In this document: one piece after another, positions 35,614 to 44,042 of the stretch | Numbering within the stretch: the first letter of the stretch is position 1 | How the letters are laid out: each line of letters starts with the position of its first letter | Assembly: GCA_963665925.1 (NCBI GenBank) | Contig: OY762511.1 | Location: 1,736,001 to 1,800,000, forward strand | Source of the DNA: G963665925 sp963665925 | Lineage (GTDB): Bacteria > Bacillota > Clostridia > Peptostreptococcales > Acidaminobacteraceae | DNA length: 64,000 bases | Reading direction: 5' to 3' | Program-made: the position numbers and the translations under genes | Notes under the pieces: model-generated | Databases searched by the model: none | Told to the model about the DNA's origin: nothing | What the model saw: only the letters and a program-made list of their open reading frames with translations

Positions 35614-36537
35614 ATGTTAGATGAGCAAATACTTAAAGATACCATAATGAATGTGCTGTTCGAAATGAGACAGCAAGAATTTGCAGCGGCAAATCAAACA
35701 CATGAGGATGAAAGCTGTGCTACATTAAAGTGCATCAATCATGCTGGATGTGGCAGTGGAAATTGTGCGTGTTGCAATGAAATTCAAGAAATTACTTCTG
35801 AAGAACAAAAAAGTAAGATATTGGTGCCAAATCCTATAGATGAAAAATCGTATAGGTTTATGAAAGAAACCACTCCAGCCAGGATTGGAGTCTGGCGTGC
35901 GGGGGACAGACCACTCACTGAAACTGTTATTCGGTTCAGGGCAGACCATGCTCTCGCGATGGATTCGGTTTTTAGTCTTGTAGATGAAGCCTATGTCAGA
36001 AACATGAACTGGCTTCCCCTTAAAACACGTGTAGAAGATAAAGATCAGTATTTGACGCGACCAGACATGGGGAGGGAACTGTGTGTTGATGCTGAGGTGC
36101 AGTTAAAAGAAAAATGTATGAAAAATCCTCAGCTTCAAATCATCATATCGGATGGATTGAGTTCAAAAGCAGTGGAAGCCAATATGGAAGACTTGATGCC
36201 GGCTTTTGTTCAAGGACTGGAGCTTGAAGGAATTAAGTACGGAACGCCTGTCTTTGTTAAGTTTGGCAGGGTTGGCATTATGGATGCAATTGGAGAGGAT
36301 TTGAACGCTGAAGCAGCAATCATTTTCATTGGCGAGCGCCCTGGCTTGATGACAGCAGAGTCACTCAGTGCATATATGTTGTATAATCCAAGACGCGGGG
36401 TTGCAGAATCCGAACGTACAGTTTTGTCGAACATCCACAGATGTGGGACGCCTCCGCCGGAAGCCGGAGCACACCTGGCGACTCTGGTAAAACAAATGTT
36501 GACTGAAAAATCGAGTGGTGTAGTTTTTAAAGGCTAA
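35614..36537 (+). CDS. eutC: Ethanolamine ammonia-lyase small subunit with Cys-rich N-terminal insert
   Basis: Residues about 85-307 are a normal EutC: ARIGVWRAGDRPLTETVIRF, LQIIISDGLSSKAVEAN and IGERPGLMTAESLSAY. Residues 1-21 form an amphipathic helix like the shell-targeting peptide known in EutC. Between them lies an insert with six cysteines in 20 residues (Cys35, 40, 46, 51, 53, 54), not expected in EutC from what is known of the family. It may bind a metal or iron-sulfur cluster, or form disulfide links. Last gene of the operon. Confidence 0.93.
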   Translation: MLDEQILKDTIMNVLFEMRQQEFAAANQTHEDESCATLKCINHAGCGSGNCACCNEIQEITSEEQKSKILVPNPIDEKSYRFMKETTPARIGVWRAGDRPLTETVIRFRADHALAMDSVFSLVDEAYVRNMNWLPLKTRVEDKDQYLTRPDMGRELCVDAEVQLKEKCMKNPQLQIIISDGLSSKAVEANMEDLMPAFVQGLELEGIKYGTPVFVKFGRVGIMDAIGEDLNAEAAIIFIGERPGLMTAESLSAYMLYNPRRGVAESERTVLSNIHRCGTPPPEAGAHLATLVKQMLTEKSSGVVFKG

Positions 36538-36577
36538 TTCTTGTGAAATTAAATAAATTTTATAATTACAACATGAG

Positions 36578-36614
36578 CGCTGCTGATGAAATTAAATTCA
36601 TCAAGCAGCGTTTT
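36578..36614 (+). terminator. Terminator of the ethanolamine operon
   Basis: CGCTGCTGATGAA (36578-36590) pairs with TTCATCAAGCAGCG (36597-36610) with one bulged A, followed by four T. Confidence 0.7.
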
Positions 36615-36641
36615 GCTGTCGTGTATAAAGCGAAAAATTAA

Positions 36642-36650
36642 TGTTATAAT
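36642..36650 (+). promoter_or_regulatory. Extended -10 promoter of the glycosyl hydrolase gene
   Basis: TGTTATAAT (36642-36650) is a perfect extended -10 element; the -35 is weak. It lies about 90 bp before the start codon. Confidence 0.5.
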
Positions 36651-36742
36651 ATGACAAGACGTTGTGGCGTAAAAAAGCTGTGTGTCGAATTCGTTGTGAC
36701 CTGTTTAACTGACAATTGAGAATGAATTGAGGAAAATACCTT

Positions 36743-37942
36743 ATGAAAAAATACATATCCATTTTAATGGTCTGCATTTGCCTAATGGTTTTTATCGCAC
36801 CGCAGTCCTTTGCGCAGACAGGCGTTCAAAATGAGCCCCGTGTTCTCAGTGAACAGCAGATGCAGAACGTTCAAGCGGCATGGATGGCGACGGTCTACAA
36901 TATTGATTTTCCAAGCGTGCGAAATGACGCCTATGCTCAGATGAAAGAGTTTGATGAGAAACTGGATAAGCTGAAGGCTCTGGGGATCAACACCATTGTG
37001 GTTCAGGTGCGTCCATCGGGAGATGCCCTGTATGAATCCATTTACAATCCCTGGTCGGCTGTGCTTACAGGGACACAGGGGAAGGATCCGGGCTACGACC
37101 CGCTTGCCCATATGATCGAATCGGCACATACGCGGGGGATGGCCCTTCACGCATGGCTGAATCCCTACCGTGTGACGACTTCTGGAACGGATGTCAGTCA
37201 ACTTGCCAGAACGCATTCAGCCAGACTGAATCCGGATTGGCTGATTACCGCCAATGATGCCCTTTATTATAATCCGGAAAAGTCTGCCGTCAAAAACCAC
37301 ATCGTTAATACGGTATACGAAATCATATCCAATTATGATGTGGATGGGATTGTATTTGATGATTATTTTTATCCGTCACACTATCCGCTTCCAGAAGGCG
37401 AAGATCGGGACGGTCCAACAGCGAATGCGCGTCGTGCGCATGTCAATGACATGATTATGCGTGTACATACGATTATTGAAATGACCCATCCGGATATTTT
37501 GTTTGGTGTCAGTCCGGCGGGGATTTGGAAGAACGCCTCATCTGACACGACGGGTTCTGCGACTGCAGGCAATGAAGCCTACTACTCAGTTTGTGCAGAT
37601 GCGCGTACCTGGATACAGAATGAATGGATTGACTATATCTCGCCGCAGATTTACTGGAGTATCGGGACGTCTGCCGCCGACTATGAAACCCTGGTGAAGT
37701 GGTGGTCGAATGAGGTTTCAGACACATCCGTCAAGCTGTGGATCAGTCAGGCTGTCTACCGGGAGTCTGTTGCAAGTGAGATTGACAAGCAGCTTGAAAT
37801 CAATCAGAAGTATGATGCAGTAACTGGGAGTATGTACTACAATGTGAGTCATCTACTTGGAAATACGGGATCATGTCAGTCTAAAATTGCGACATTCAAT
37901 AGCGCCAAGGTTGTTGAGAACAGTTCAGAATACGAGAAATGA
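36743..37942 (+). CDS. Secreted family-10-like glycosyl hydrolase (GHL10/YngK type)
   Basis: Residues 1-24 form a signal peptide ending SFAQ. The mature protein is a TIM barrel of the GHL10 (DUF187) family: AAWMATVYNIDFPS, LGINTIVVQVRPSGDALY, LHAWLNPYRV, VDGIVFDDYFYP and WIDYISPQIYW. YngK and its relatives are predicted to cut glycans in or near the cell wall; the substrate is not established. The protein should be exported. It stands alone between two terminators, and a GAGGAAAA site precedes the ATG. Confidence 0.88.
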   Translation: MKKYISILMVCICLMVFIAPQSFAQTGVQNEPRVLSEQQMQNVQAAWMATVYNIDFPSVRNDAYAQMKEFDEKLDKLKALGINTIVVQVRPSGDALYESIYNPWSAVLTGTQGKDPGYDPLAHMIESAHTRGMALHAWLNPYRVTTSGTDVSQLARTHSARLNPDWLITANDALYYNPEKSAVKNHIVNTVYEIISNYDVDGIVFDDYFYPSHYPLPEGEDRDGPTANARRAHVNDMIMRVHTIIEMTHPDILFGVSPAGIWKNASSDTTGSATAGNEAYYSVCADARTWIQNEWIDYISPQIYWSIGTSAADYETLVKWWSNEVSDTSVKLWISQAVYRESVASEIDKQLEINQKYDAVTGSMYYNVSHLLGNTGSCQSKIATFNSAKVVENSSEYEK

Positions 37943-37948
37943 TAAAGC

Positions 37949-37998
37949 TACCACACTGGGGAATCGGGCAATGCCGGATTCCTGGTGTGGTATTTTCT
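37949..37998 (+). terminator. Intrinsic terminator
   Basis: TACCACAC (37949-37956) pairs with GTGTGGTA (37985-37992), and the stem continues inward (GGAATC with GATTCC) with one mismatch. A T-rich tract follows. Confidence 0.8.
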
Positions 37999-38191
37999 AT
38001 TTCAGGAATTCTGTCGAGAGAATTATGGAACTGTTCTGAAAAAAGTTTGGACATGTCTTGTTTTTATACACCGTATAGTATAAAATTACGAAAATGCTTG
38101 GCAAGAATGTACGCATTCCAATAAGTCGAGTTGGAATGGGAACAGTCTGATTTACATAAGAGAAAAGGAATAAGGAAGGATTTATCGTCCA

Positions 38192-39274
38192 ATGGAACAA
38201 GGAATTTTATCAAGGATTGAAAATGGTGTGGGTTGGATTGTGTTGAACCGGCCTGAAAAACTCAACGCACTTTCTGTACCAATGATTGACCAGCTCTATG
38301 CGCTTGTAAGTGCATGGAAAAAGAGTTCAGAGGTAAAACTCGTCGTCATTGAAGGTGCAGGTGAAAAGGCATTTTCAGCAGGTGGCGACGTGCGGCATCT
38401 ATACGATCAGAAGAAATCAGAAGTTCACGAGGTTGCAGCCTCATTCTTCGGTACAGAATATAAGATGAATATGGTTTTGCATACATTTGGAAAGCCAGTA
38501 GTGACATTGGCAAGCGGAATCGTACTTGGTGGCGGTGTTGGAATTGCGGTTACGGGAACACACCGAATTGTGACAGAGTCTACGAAGTGGGCTATGCCTG
38601 AAATGAATATCGGACTTTACCCGGATGTAGGCGGCAGTTATTTTTTAAATAAAATGCCCCATGCCCTTGGACGGTATCTGGCCTTGACATCTTCCATGAT
38701 TAAGGCTGCCGATGTGCTTTATGCAGGTGCTGCAGATTATTATATGCCTTCAGCAAAGCTGGAAGCCCTTCGAAAGGAAATCGCTTCTGAAGTCTGGACG
38801 GATGGGTGTGCTGAAAAGCTTGAAATGCTTATTGGAAAGTATGAAGAAGTATGTCCGGAAACCGCATCCTTCGAGGCACTTTATGGTACAATTGAAGAGC
38901 ATTTCAAACACGATAGTCTAGAGGCCATCGTCGAGGCATTAAGTATTTCCGAAAGTGCAGGAGATGCTTGGGCTGGGTCTGTAAAAGCGCTTATTCTGGA
39001 AAAATCTCCAACTTCTTTGAAGGTTACCCTTGAACAGCTTGTCAGGGGTGATGGTTTGCCGCTGAAGGATTGCTTTGTAATGGAACTGAATATGAGCATG
39101 AATTTTATGGACAGCCATGATTTTTTTGAAGGGGTTCGTTCGGTACTTGTCGAAAAGGATAAGCATCCAAATTGGAAACCTGCAAGCCTGGATGCGGTAA
39201 CACGAGATCAGGTTGAAGCATTTTTTACATATGCTTGGGAAAGGGTACATCCACTTTCGGACTTTGAAATCTAA
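38192..39274 (+). CDS. Enoyl-CoA hydratase/isomerase family, 3-hydroxyisobutyryl-CoA hydrolase-like
   Basis: A 360-residue crotonase-fold protein. The opening NGVGWIVLNRPEKLNAL, the oxyanion loops FSAGGDVRHLY and LGGGVGIAVTGTHRI, and the MPEMNIGLYPDVGGSYFL segment fit the 3-hydroxyisobutyryl-CoA hydrolase subgroup, as does the length of about 360. That enzyme works in valine breakdown, but other acyl-CoA thioesterase or hydratase roles are possible. No other valine genes are near; an aminotransferase gene follows 93 bp later. AGGAAGG precedes the ATG. Confidence 0.83.
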   Translation: MEQGILSRIENGVGWIVLNRPEKLNALSVPMIDQLYALVSAWKKSSEVKLVVIEGAGEKAFSAGGDVRHLYDQKKSEVHEVAASFFGTEYKMNMVLHTFGKPVVTLASGIVLGGGVGIAVTGTHRIVTESTKWAMPEMNIGLYPDVGGSYFLNKMPHALGRYLALTSSMIKAADVLYAGAADYYMPSAKLEALRKEIASEVWTDGCAEKLEMLIGKYEEVCPETASFEALYGTIEEHFKHDSLEAIVEALSISESAGDAWAGSVKALILEKSPTSLKVTLEQLVRGDGLPLKDCFVMELNMSMNFMDSHDFFEGVRSVLVEKDKHPNWKPASLDAVTRDQVEAFFTYAWERVHPLSDFEI

Positions 39275-39367
39275 TCAAAACAAATAGAAGATAGACATTG
39301 AGTAAAAGTAAGGTTGAGACAAAGTAAAATACATAGCATATACGAATAGGGCGAAGGAGTGATTAAC

Positions 39368-40558
39368 ATGGTAGTTTCAGAGCAAATGTATGGATTTGGA
39401 TCTAACAGTTCAGTAATCCGCGAGCTGTTTGAGTATGGTAAGAAGCAGGAAGCCATTGTTGGGAAGGAAAATGTCTTCGATTTCAGTATTGGAAATCCGA
39501 CGGTTCCAGCACCACAGTGTGTGAAAAATGCAATTCTTGAACTTCTGGAGACACCGAATACTTCAGAAATTCACGGATACACGTCTGCGCAGGGTGACTT
39601 GGAAGTGAGAAAAGGTCTAGCTGACTACATGAGTAAAAAATATGCGTGCACTCTGAGTGCTCAAAATTTTTATATGACTTGTGGTGCGGCAGCTTCATTG
39701 ACCATTACTCTAAAAGCGCTGACACAGACACCTGAAGATGAATTTATTATTATTGCACCATATTTTCCTGAATATCAGGTATTTATAAAAAATGCCGGCG
39801 CTAAAATTGTTGTCATAGAGCCTGATACAGCACATTTCCAAATTGATTTGGCTGCCCTTAAAGAGGCAATCACGCCAAATACAAAAGGTGTGATTATCAA
39901 CTCGCCGAATAATCCATCAGGTGTTGTCTATTCAAAAGAGACCCTTGAGGAACTGGCTGAAGTGCTTAAGGAGAAGTCGCAAGCATACGGAAAACCAATC
40001 TACATACTTGCTGACGAGCCTTATCGTGAAATCGTCTATGATGGTGTGGATGTGCCGTACCTGCCGCATATATACAATAATACAGTCATTTGCTATTCCT
40101 TCAGTAAATCGCTGTCGCTGCCAGGTGAACGTATTGGATACATACTGGTTCCTGATGAAGTGGAAAATGGCAGAGAAATCTATACGGCTGCATGTGGTGC
40201 AGGTCGTGCCCAGGGGTATGTATGCGCACCGAGTCTCTTCCAGAAGGTCATTTTGAAATGTCTTGGCGAGACAGGAGACATCAGCCTATATGACACGAAT
40301 CGCAAAATGCTCTACGATAGACTCACAGAAATGGGCTATGATTGTGTTCGTCCTGATGGGGCCTTTTATCTCTTTGTTAAGGCCATGGAAGAGGATGCCA
40401 ACAAGTTCTCTGAAAATGCAAAGCAGTTCAACCTGCTGATTGTTCCAGCTGATGATTTCGGCTGTCCGGGTTATGTGCGTATTTCTTACTGTGTTGCTCC
40501 TGAAATGATTGAGCGCTCTTTTGCGGCGTTTGAAAAGCTGAAGGACCTTTATCTTTAA
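39368..40558 (+). CDS. Class I/II pyridoxal-phosphate aminotransferase
   Basis: The frame opens at a GTG (39359) that overlaps the AAGGAG site; the ATG at 39368 is eight bases after that site and is preferred (396 residues). Motifs are SPNNPSGVVYS, the aspartate of LADEPYREIVYD, the PLP lysine Lys247 in SFSKSLSLPGERIGY and the C-terminal Arg in YVRISYC. It transfers amino groups between an amino acid and a keto acid, with aspartate, alanine or aromatic substrates all possible. It may be co-transcribed with the preceding acyl-CoA gene. Confidence 0.87.
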   Translation: MVVSEQMYGFGSNSSVIRELFEYGKKQEAIVGKENVFDFSIGNPTVPAPQCVKNAILELLETPNTSEIHGYTSAQGDLEVRKGLADYMSKKYACTLSAQNFYMTCGAAASLTITLKALTQTPEDEFIIIAPYFPEYQVFIKNAGAKIVVIEPDTAHFQIDLAALKEAITPNTKGVIINSPNNPSGVVYSKETLEELAEVLKEKSQAYGKPIYILADEPYREIVYDGVDVPYLPHIYNNTVICYSFSKSLSLPGERIGYILVPDEVENGREIYTAACGAGRAQGYVCAPSLFQKVILKCLGETGDISLYDTNRKMLYDRLTEMGYDCVRPDGAFYLFVKAMEEDANKFSENAKQFNLLIVPADDFGCPGYVRISYCVAPEMIERSFAAFEKLKDLYL

Positions 40559-40641
40559 GGCTAATCAGGATCAAAACATGCTTGCTTAAGCTGGCGGATC
40601 ATACCGCTGAAAAATTCGAAATAATGGCTGTAAAGCCCTTT

Positions 40642-40682
40642 GAAATGGATTTCATGCTTTTGAAATCCATTTCATTTTTTTT
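40642..40682 (+). terminator. Intrinsic terminator
   Basis: GAAATGGATTTCA (40642-40654) pairs perfectly with TGAAATCCATTTC (40661-40673) and is followed by eight T. Confidence 0.9.
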
Positions 40683-40711
40683 GACTGGATTAGAGGATGA
40701 AGGGTCAAAAA

Positions 40712-40720
40712 TGCTATAAT
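40712..40720 (+). promoter_or_regulatory. Extended -10 promoter of rsmH
   Basis: TGCTATAAT (40712-40720) is a perfect extended -10 element located 35 bp before the start codon. A TTGACT further upstream is too far away to be its -35. Confidence 0.5.
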
Positions 40721-40754
40721 GAGTGAAACAAAAAACCACTTAGAGGGGTAACAC

Positions 40755-41876
40755 ATGGAAAATAAAGAAAAAATGCAAGATGTAAAACAGAATCAAGACC
40801 AGAATCAAGACCAGAATCAAGACCAGAACCAGACACCAGAGAAGAAGCATAAGCGGCGTGTTCGTTACAAGGGGACACATCCTAAATCATATAAAGAGAA
40901 GTACAAGGAACATCAGCCTGATAAATATGCAGATACTGTTGCCAAGGTCATCAAGAAGGGTGGCACACCTGCTGGGATGCATATTTCTATTTGTGTGGAA
41001 GAAATACTGGAATTTTTGGATATCAAGCCAGGGCAGAAGGGACTTGATGCAACGCTTGGATACGGTGGTCATTCATCCAAAATGCTGGAGTGCCTCCAGC
41101 ATGAAGGACACCTCTATGCGCTTGACATTGATCCGATAGAGCTGCCTAAAACCAGAGAAAGACTTAGAGAGAAGGGTTTTGGAGAAGACATACTCACAAT
41201 TAAGCAGCTGAATTTTGCAAATATCGACCAGGTGGTGGCAGAATCGGGTCCGCTTGATTTCATACTCGCAGACCTGGGGGTATCCTCCATGCAGATTGAC
41301 GATCCGGAGCGTGGATTTTCTTATAAAACAGAAGGGCCTTTGGATTTAAGACTGAATCCTAAAAAGGGTGTTTCTGCGGCTGAAAGACTGCAAAACATTA
41401 GCCAGCCAGAACTTGAGGGCATGCTGATTGAAAATGCAGATGAACCCCATGCGGCTGAGATTTCAAAGGCCATCATCGCAGAAATCAGAAAGAAGGGCGT
41501 GATCAAGACAACACGTCACCTGTACGAGGTCATCGAAGGTGCCCTTGATTTCATCCCTGAGAAGAAGCGCAAGCAGGAAGTCAAAAAGTCGTGTCAGCGT
41601 TCCTTCCAAGCACTTCGTATTGATGTGAACGAGGAGTTTGAAGTCCTATATGAATTCCTTGAAAAGCTGCCAGATGCCCTTGCACCAGGTGGCCGTGTGG
41701 CAATTCTTTCATTCCACTCCGGTGAGGACAGACTCGTCAAAAAATCATTCAAGCGATTCTACCGTGAAGGCGTCTATCAGGAAATTGCAAAGGATATCAT
41801 CCGCCCATCGGCAAAAGAGTGCTTTGAGAACAGTCGTGCCAAGTCGACAAAAATGCGCTGGGCAATTAAGGCCTAA
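40755..41876 (+). CDS. rsmH: 16S rRNA (cytosine-N4)-methyltransferase RsmH with N-terminal repeat tail
   Basis: Residues about 68-373 are RsmH: HISICVEEIL, the SAM loop GLDATLGYGGHSSKML, LADLGVSSMQIDDPERGFSY and ILSFHSGEDRLVKK. The enzyme methylates C1402 of 16S rRNA. The first 65 residues are an added tail: a NQDQ repeat (three exact copies) followed by a very basic stretch (KKHKRRVRYK), perhaps for RNA binding. The gene is alone, not beside ftsL or other cell-division genes as is usual, so a second rsmH could exist elsewhere. AGAGGGG precedes the ATG. Confidence 0.9.
   Translation: MENKEKMQDVKQNQDQNQDQNQDQNQTPEKKHKRRVRYKGTHPKSYKEKYKEHQPDKYADTVAKVIKKGGTPAGMHISICVEEILEFLDIKPGQKGLDATLGYGGHSSKMLECLQHEGHLYALDIDPIELPKTRERLREKGFGEDILTIKQLNFANIDQVVAESGPLDFILADLGVSSMQIDDPERGFSYKTEGPLDLRLNPKKGVSAAERLQNISQPELEGMLIENADEPHAAEISKAIIAEIRKKGVIKTTRHLYEVIEGALDFIPEKKRKQEVKKSCQRSFQALRIDVNEEFEVLYEFLEKLPDALAPGGRVAILSFHSGEDRLVKKSFKRFYREGVYQEIAKDIIRPSAKECFENSRAKSTKMRWAIKA
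40791..40826 (+). repeat. Three exact 12-bp tandem repeats in rsmH
   Basis: AATCAAGACCAG occurs three times in a row from 40791 to 40826, followed by a half copy. It codes for NQDQ units and keeps the frame at any copy number. Confidence 0.85.
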
Positions 41877-41921
41877 AGGCTCTTAAGTGAGTTATAAGAC
41901 CATATGTATTTAAATATATTC

Positions 41922-41947
41922 AGGTGCTGCGTTTGCAGCACCTTTTT
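41922..41947 (+). terminator. Intrinsic terminator after rsmH
   Basis: AGGTGCTGC (41922-41930) pairs perfectly with GCAGCACCT (41935-41943) around GTTT and is followed by T. Confidence 0.9.
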
Positions 41948-42092
41948 GCGTGCTCGAAAAATGAAACACTACAGAAAGCTACCCATGAGTCATGTTTCGG
42001 CATTTTAGGGGTAGGAATACCCTAGAGGACTTATTCAGGAAATCCCAGTTTATAAGGATCTTGTACCATGCAGGAAACGAGGAGGAAGAAAA

Positions 42093-42983
42093 ATGAAAAG
42101 AAATCGGTTCATGCTGTTCATGCTCATTTTGATTATGATTTTTTCCCTACACGTTCAGTTTAGCTTTGCAGAAACTTTTGATGCGTCTGTACGGAGTCTG
42201 AATTCATGGGTAGCCAGCCGTGATGACGAAGACGATGACGAAGATGAAGACGAAGATGAAGATGAAGACGAAGATGAGGACGAAGATGAAGATGAAGATG
42301 AAGATGAAGATAAAGACAAAGACGAAGATGGAATGAATGAAACAGTGAAGGATATCAACTATAACCCCGTGATTAAGTCATCAAACTTCACACAAGGCAT
42401 CTCGCATCCGTATTTTATGGAAAAAGGGAAGGTACTGGTGTTTGAAGGTGAGACTGAGGATGGAACAGAACACATAGAGGTAGAAGTCTTGTCCACTACG
42501 AAGGAGATTCTCGGTATCGAATGCACCGTGGTACGAGATATTGTTTATCTGGATGGAATCGTTTTAGAAGATACGTTTGATTTCTATGCAGAAGACAAGG
42601 ACGGAAATGTATGGTATATGGGCGAGTACGTGAGCAACTATGAAGACGGCATTTTAGTCGATCATGAAGGCGCTTTTGAGGCTGGTAAGGATGGCGCACT
42701 TCCAGGAATCGTACTCTTTGCAAATCCTGTCATTGAAATGCCATTCAGACAGGAATACTATCCTGGTCAGGCTGAAGACTGGGGAAAAGTCATTGCAAAA
42801 GGACAGACCGTGACTGTGCCTTATGGAACTTTTAATGAGGTCATGGTGACCATGGACTGGAATCCGCTGGATGAAGACAGCGATATTGAATACAAGTACT
42901 ATGCCAAAGGCCTGGGTGCTGTCAAGGAAGTGGATTCAGGCTCTGATGAGACGGTGGCATTAATTGACGTCATTATGAAGTAG
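42093..42983 (+). CDS. Secreted protein with a long Asp/Glu repeat
   Basis: A signal peptide (residues 1-26, ending FSFAET) is followed by a stretch of about 35 alternating Asp and Glu residues (about 43-77), then a globular beta-rich region (about 85-296) with segments such as PVIKSSNFTQGISHPYF and AEDKDGNVWYMGE. The C-terminal region looks like a known but unnamed family of exported proteins. The acidic run could bind calcium or other cations outside the cell. A strong GAGGAGGAAG precedes the ATG. Monocistronic, with a terminator after it. Confidence 0.75.
   Translation: MKRNRFMLFMLILIMIFSLHVQFSFAETFDASVRSLNSWVASRDDEDDDEDEDEDEDEDEDEDEDEDEDEDEDKDKDEDGMNETVKDINYNPVIKSSNFTQGISHPYFMEKGKVLVFEGETEDGTEHIEVEVLSTTKEILGIECTVVRDIVYLDGIVLEDTFDFYAEDKDGNVWYMGEYVSNYEDGILVDHEGAFEAGKDGALPGIVLFANPVIEMPFRQEYYPGQAEDWGKVIAKGQTVTVPYGTFNEVMVTMDWNPLDEDSDIEYKYYAKGLGAVKEVDSGSDETVALIDVIMK
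42222..42329 (+). repeat. Hexanucleotide microsatellite coding for Asp-Glu
   Basis: The region consists of GATGAA and GACGAA units in series. Mixed third bases show some divergence, but long identical stretches remain, so copy number could vary by slippage without changing the frame. Confidence 0.85.
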
Positions 42984-43035
42984 GCATAAGGGCGGCTGTT
43001 GTGTGACTAACGCGCATAAGCATATTGCAAATAAG

Positions 43036-43061
43036 AAAAGAGCCGTAATTTCGGCTCTTTT
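43036..43061 (+). terminator. Intrinsic terminator
   Basis: AAAAGAGCCG (43036-43045) pairs perfectly with CGGCTCTTTT (43052-43061). The A and T tracts on both sides would let it serve the converging TIM-barrel gene too. Confidence 0.88.
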
Positions 43062-43106
43062 GCTATGGTCAAACTGTTATGGAGTACGCCACGGGCCAGT
43101 CAAATG

Positions 43107-43802
43107 CTAATTGCTGAAAACACGCTCCTGGATGGTTTGAATTTCATCGCGGATGCCCTGAAAATCGCCCGGTGAAAAAAGACCTTCAATGATGAGTGGG
43201 GCCTTTAGGTACTTTACTTTCTCAAGCAGGTGTTGCTGACCGCTTTCTGCAATAGGGGTTCGACCAAGGTCATCTATGTATCCGCTTACATGAACAGCTT
43301 TTACTGTGTCACTGTGTTCTTCGAGGTACTGGTCAACGTAATCATCGAACCGTGTTGCGCGGTTTATATCAAGAACACTCTCAAAGCCGTGCTGTTTCAT
43401 TGAGGCACTGAAAGATTCCAGAGAATGATGGCTGGGATTTTTGATGTAATAGGTAAACGTACACTCCTGAAGCCACTTGAAGTCATCTATGCAGTCATAG
43501 TGGAATATAACAGAGCTGATGTTGACTCGATACATGATATCCTTCAGACATTCTATAATCTCGCGCGTCGCCTTATTTTCCTTGTAACGCACACCGCGCC
43601 AAGGTGAATGAATGGTGACTGATTTGAAATCTTTAAGCAGACGGCATAAATCATCAGATTTTGAAAATTGCTTAAGCATTTTTAGGGTGCTGAATGCAAT
43701 CACTATATGCTCAAAACCAAAGTCCTTACATATTTCAAGCTTCCGCTTTGGTCCTATGTCCCATAAGCAGAAGGCTGCAGTCGAAATGGCAATATTTTTC
43801 AT
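43107..43802 (-). CDS. TIM-barrel protein, sugar-phosphate isomerase/epimerase-like
   Basis: A 231-residue protein that fits the xylose-isomerase-like TIM barrel family: AISTAAFCLWDIGP at the start, a HSPWRG motif near 65, SVIFHYDCIDD near 97, a VLDINRA strand near 142 and KAVHVSGYIDD near 169. These histidines and acids usually bind a metal. The first part is short compared with typical 270-residue members. It stands alone, so no substrate can be proposed. The start ATG lies just after a GGGGGAA site. Confidence 0.7.
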   Translation of the reverse strand: MKNIAISTAAFCLWDIGPKRKLEICKDFGFEHIVIAFSTLKMLKQFSKSDDLCRLLKDFKSVTIHSPWRGVRYKENKATREIIECLKDIMYRVNISSVIFHYDCIDDFKWLQECTFTYYIKNPSHHSLESFSASMKQHGFESVLDINRATRFDDYVDQYLEEHSDTVKAVHVSGYIDDLGRTPIAESGQQHLLEKVKYLKAPLIIEGLFSPGDFQGIRDEIQTIQERVFSN

Positions 43803-44042
43803 GTAAAATTCCCCCGTTTCCTAGTGCTCTCTAATTCCATTATCGTCATAAAGGGCTCTATGTGTCTAATTGAATGTTCTTATGTTTTTTTATCAGTGCA
43901 TAAAAAGACTCAATGGGAATTTGGATATTAACATTTGAAAAAATGATAATTACAATATTTTGAAATTTCTCAAAATTATCCTCCCATCTTCTCCTGACTT
44001 AATGTAAAATAGGTACAAAATACAGTGTAAGGAGGTGGTGAT

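Noticed and set aside
42155..42358. Poly-serine frame on the minus strand
   Set aside because: It is only the antisense reading of the Asp/Glu hexanucleotide repeat.
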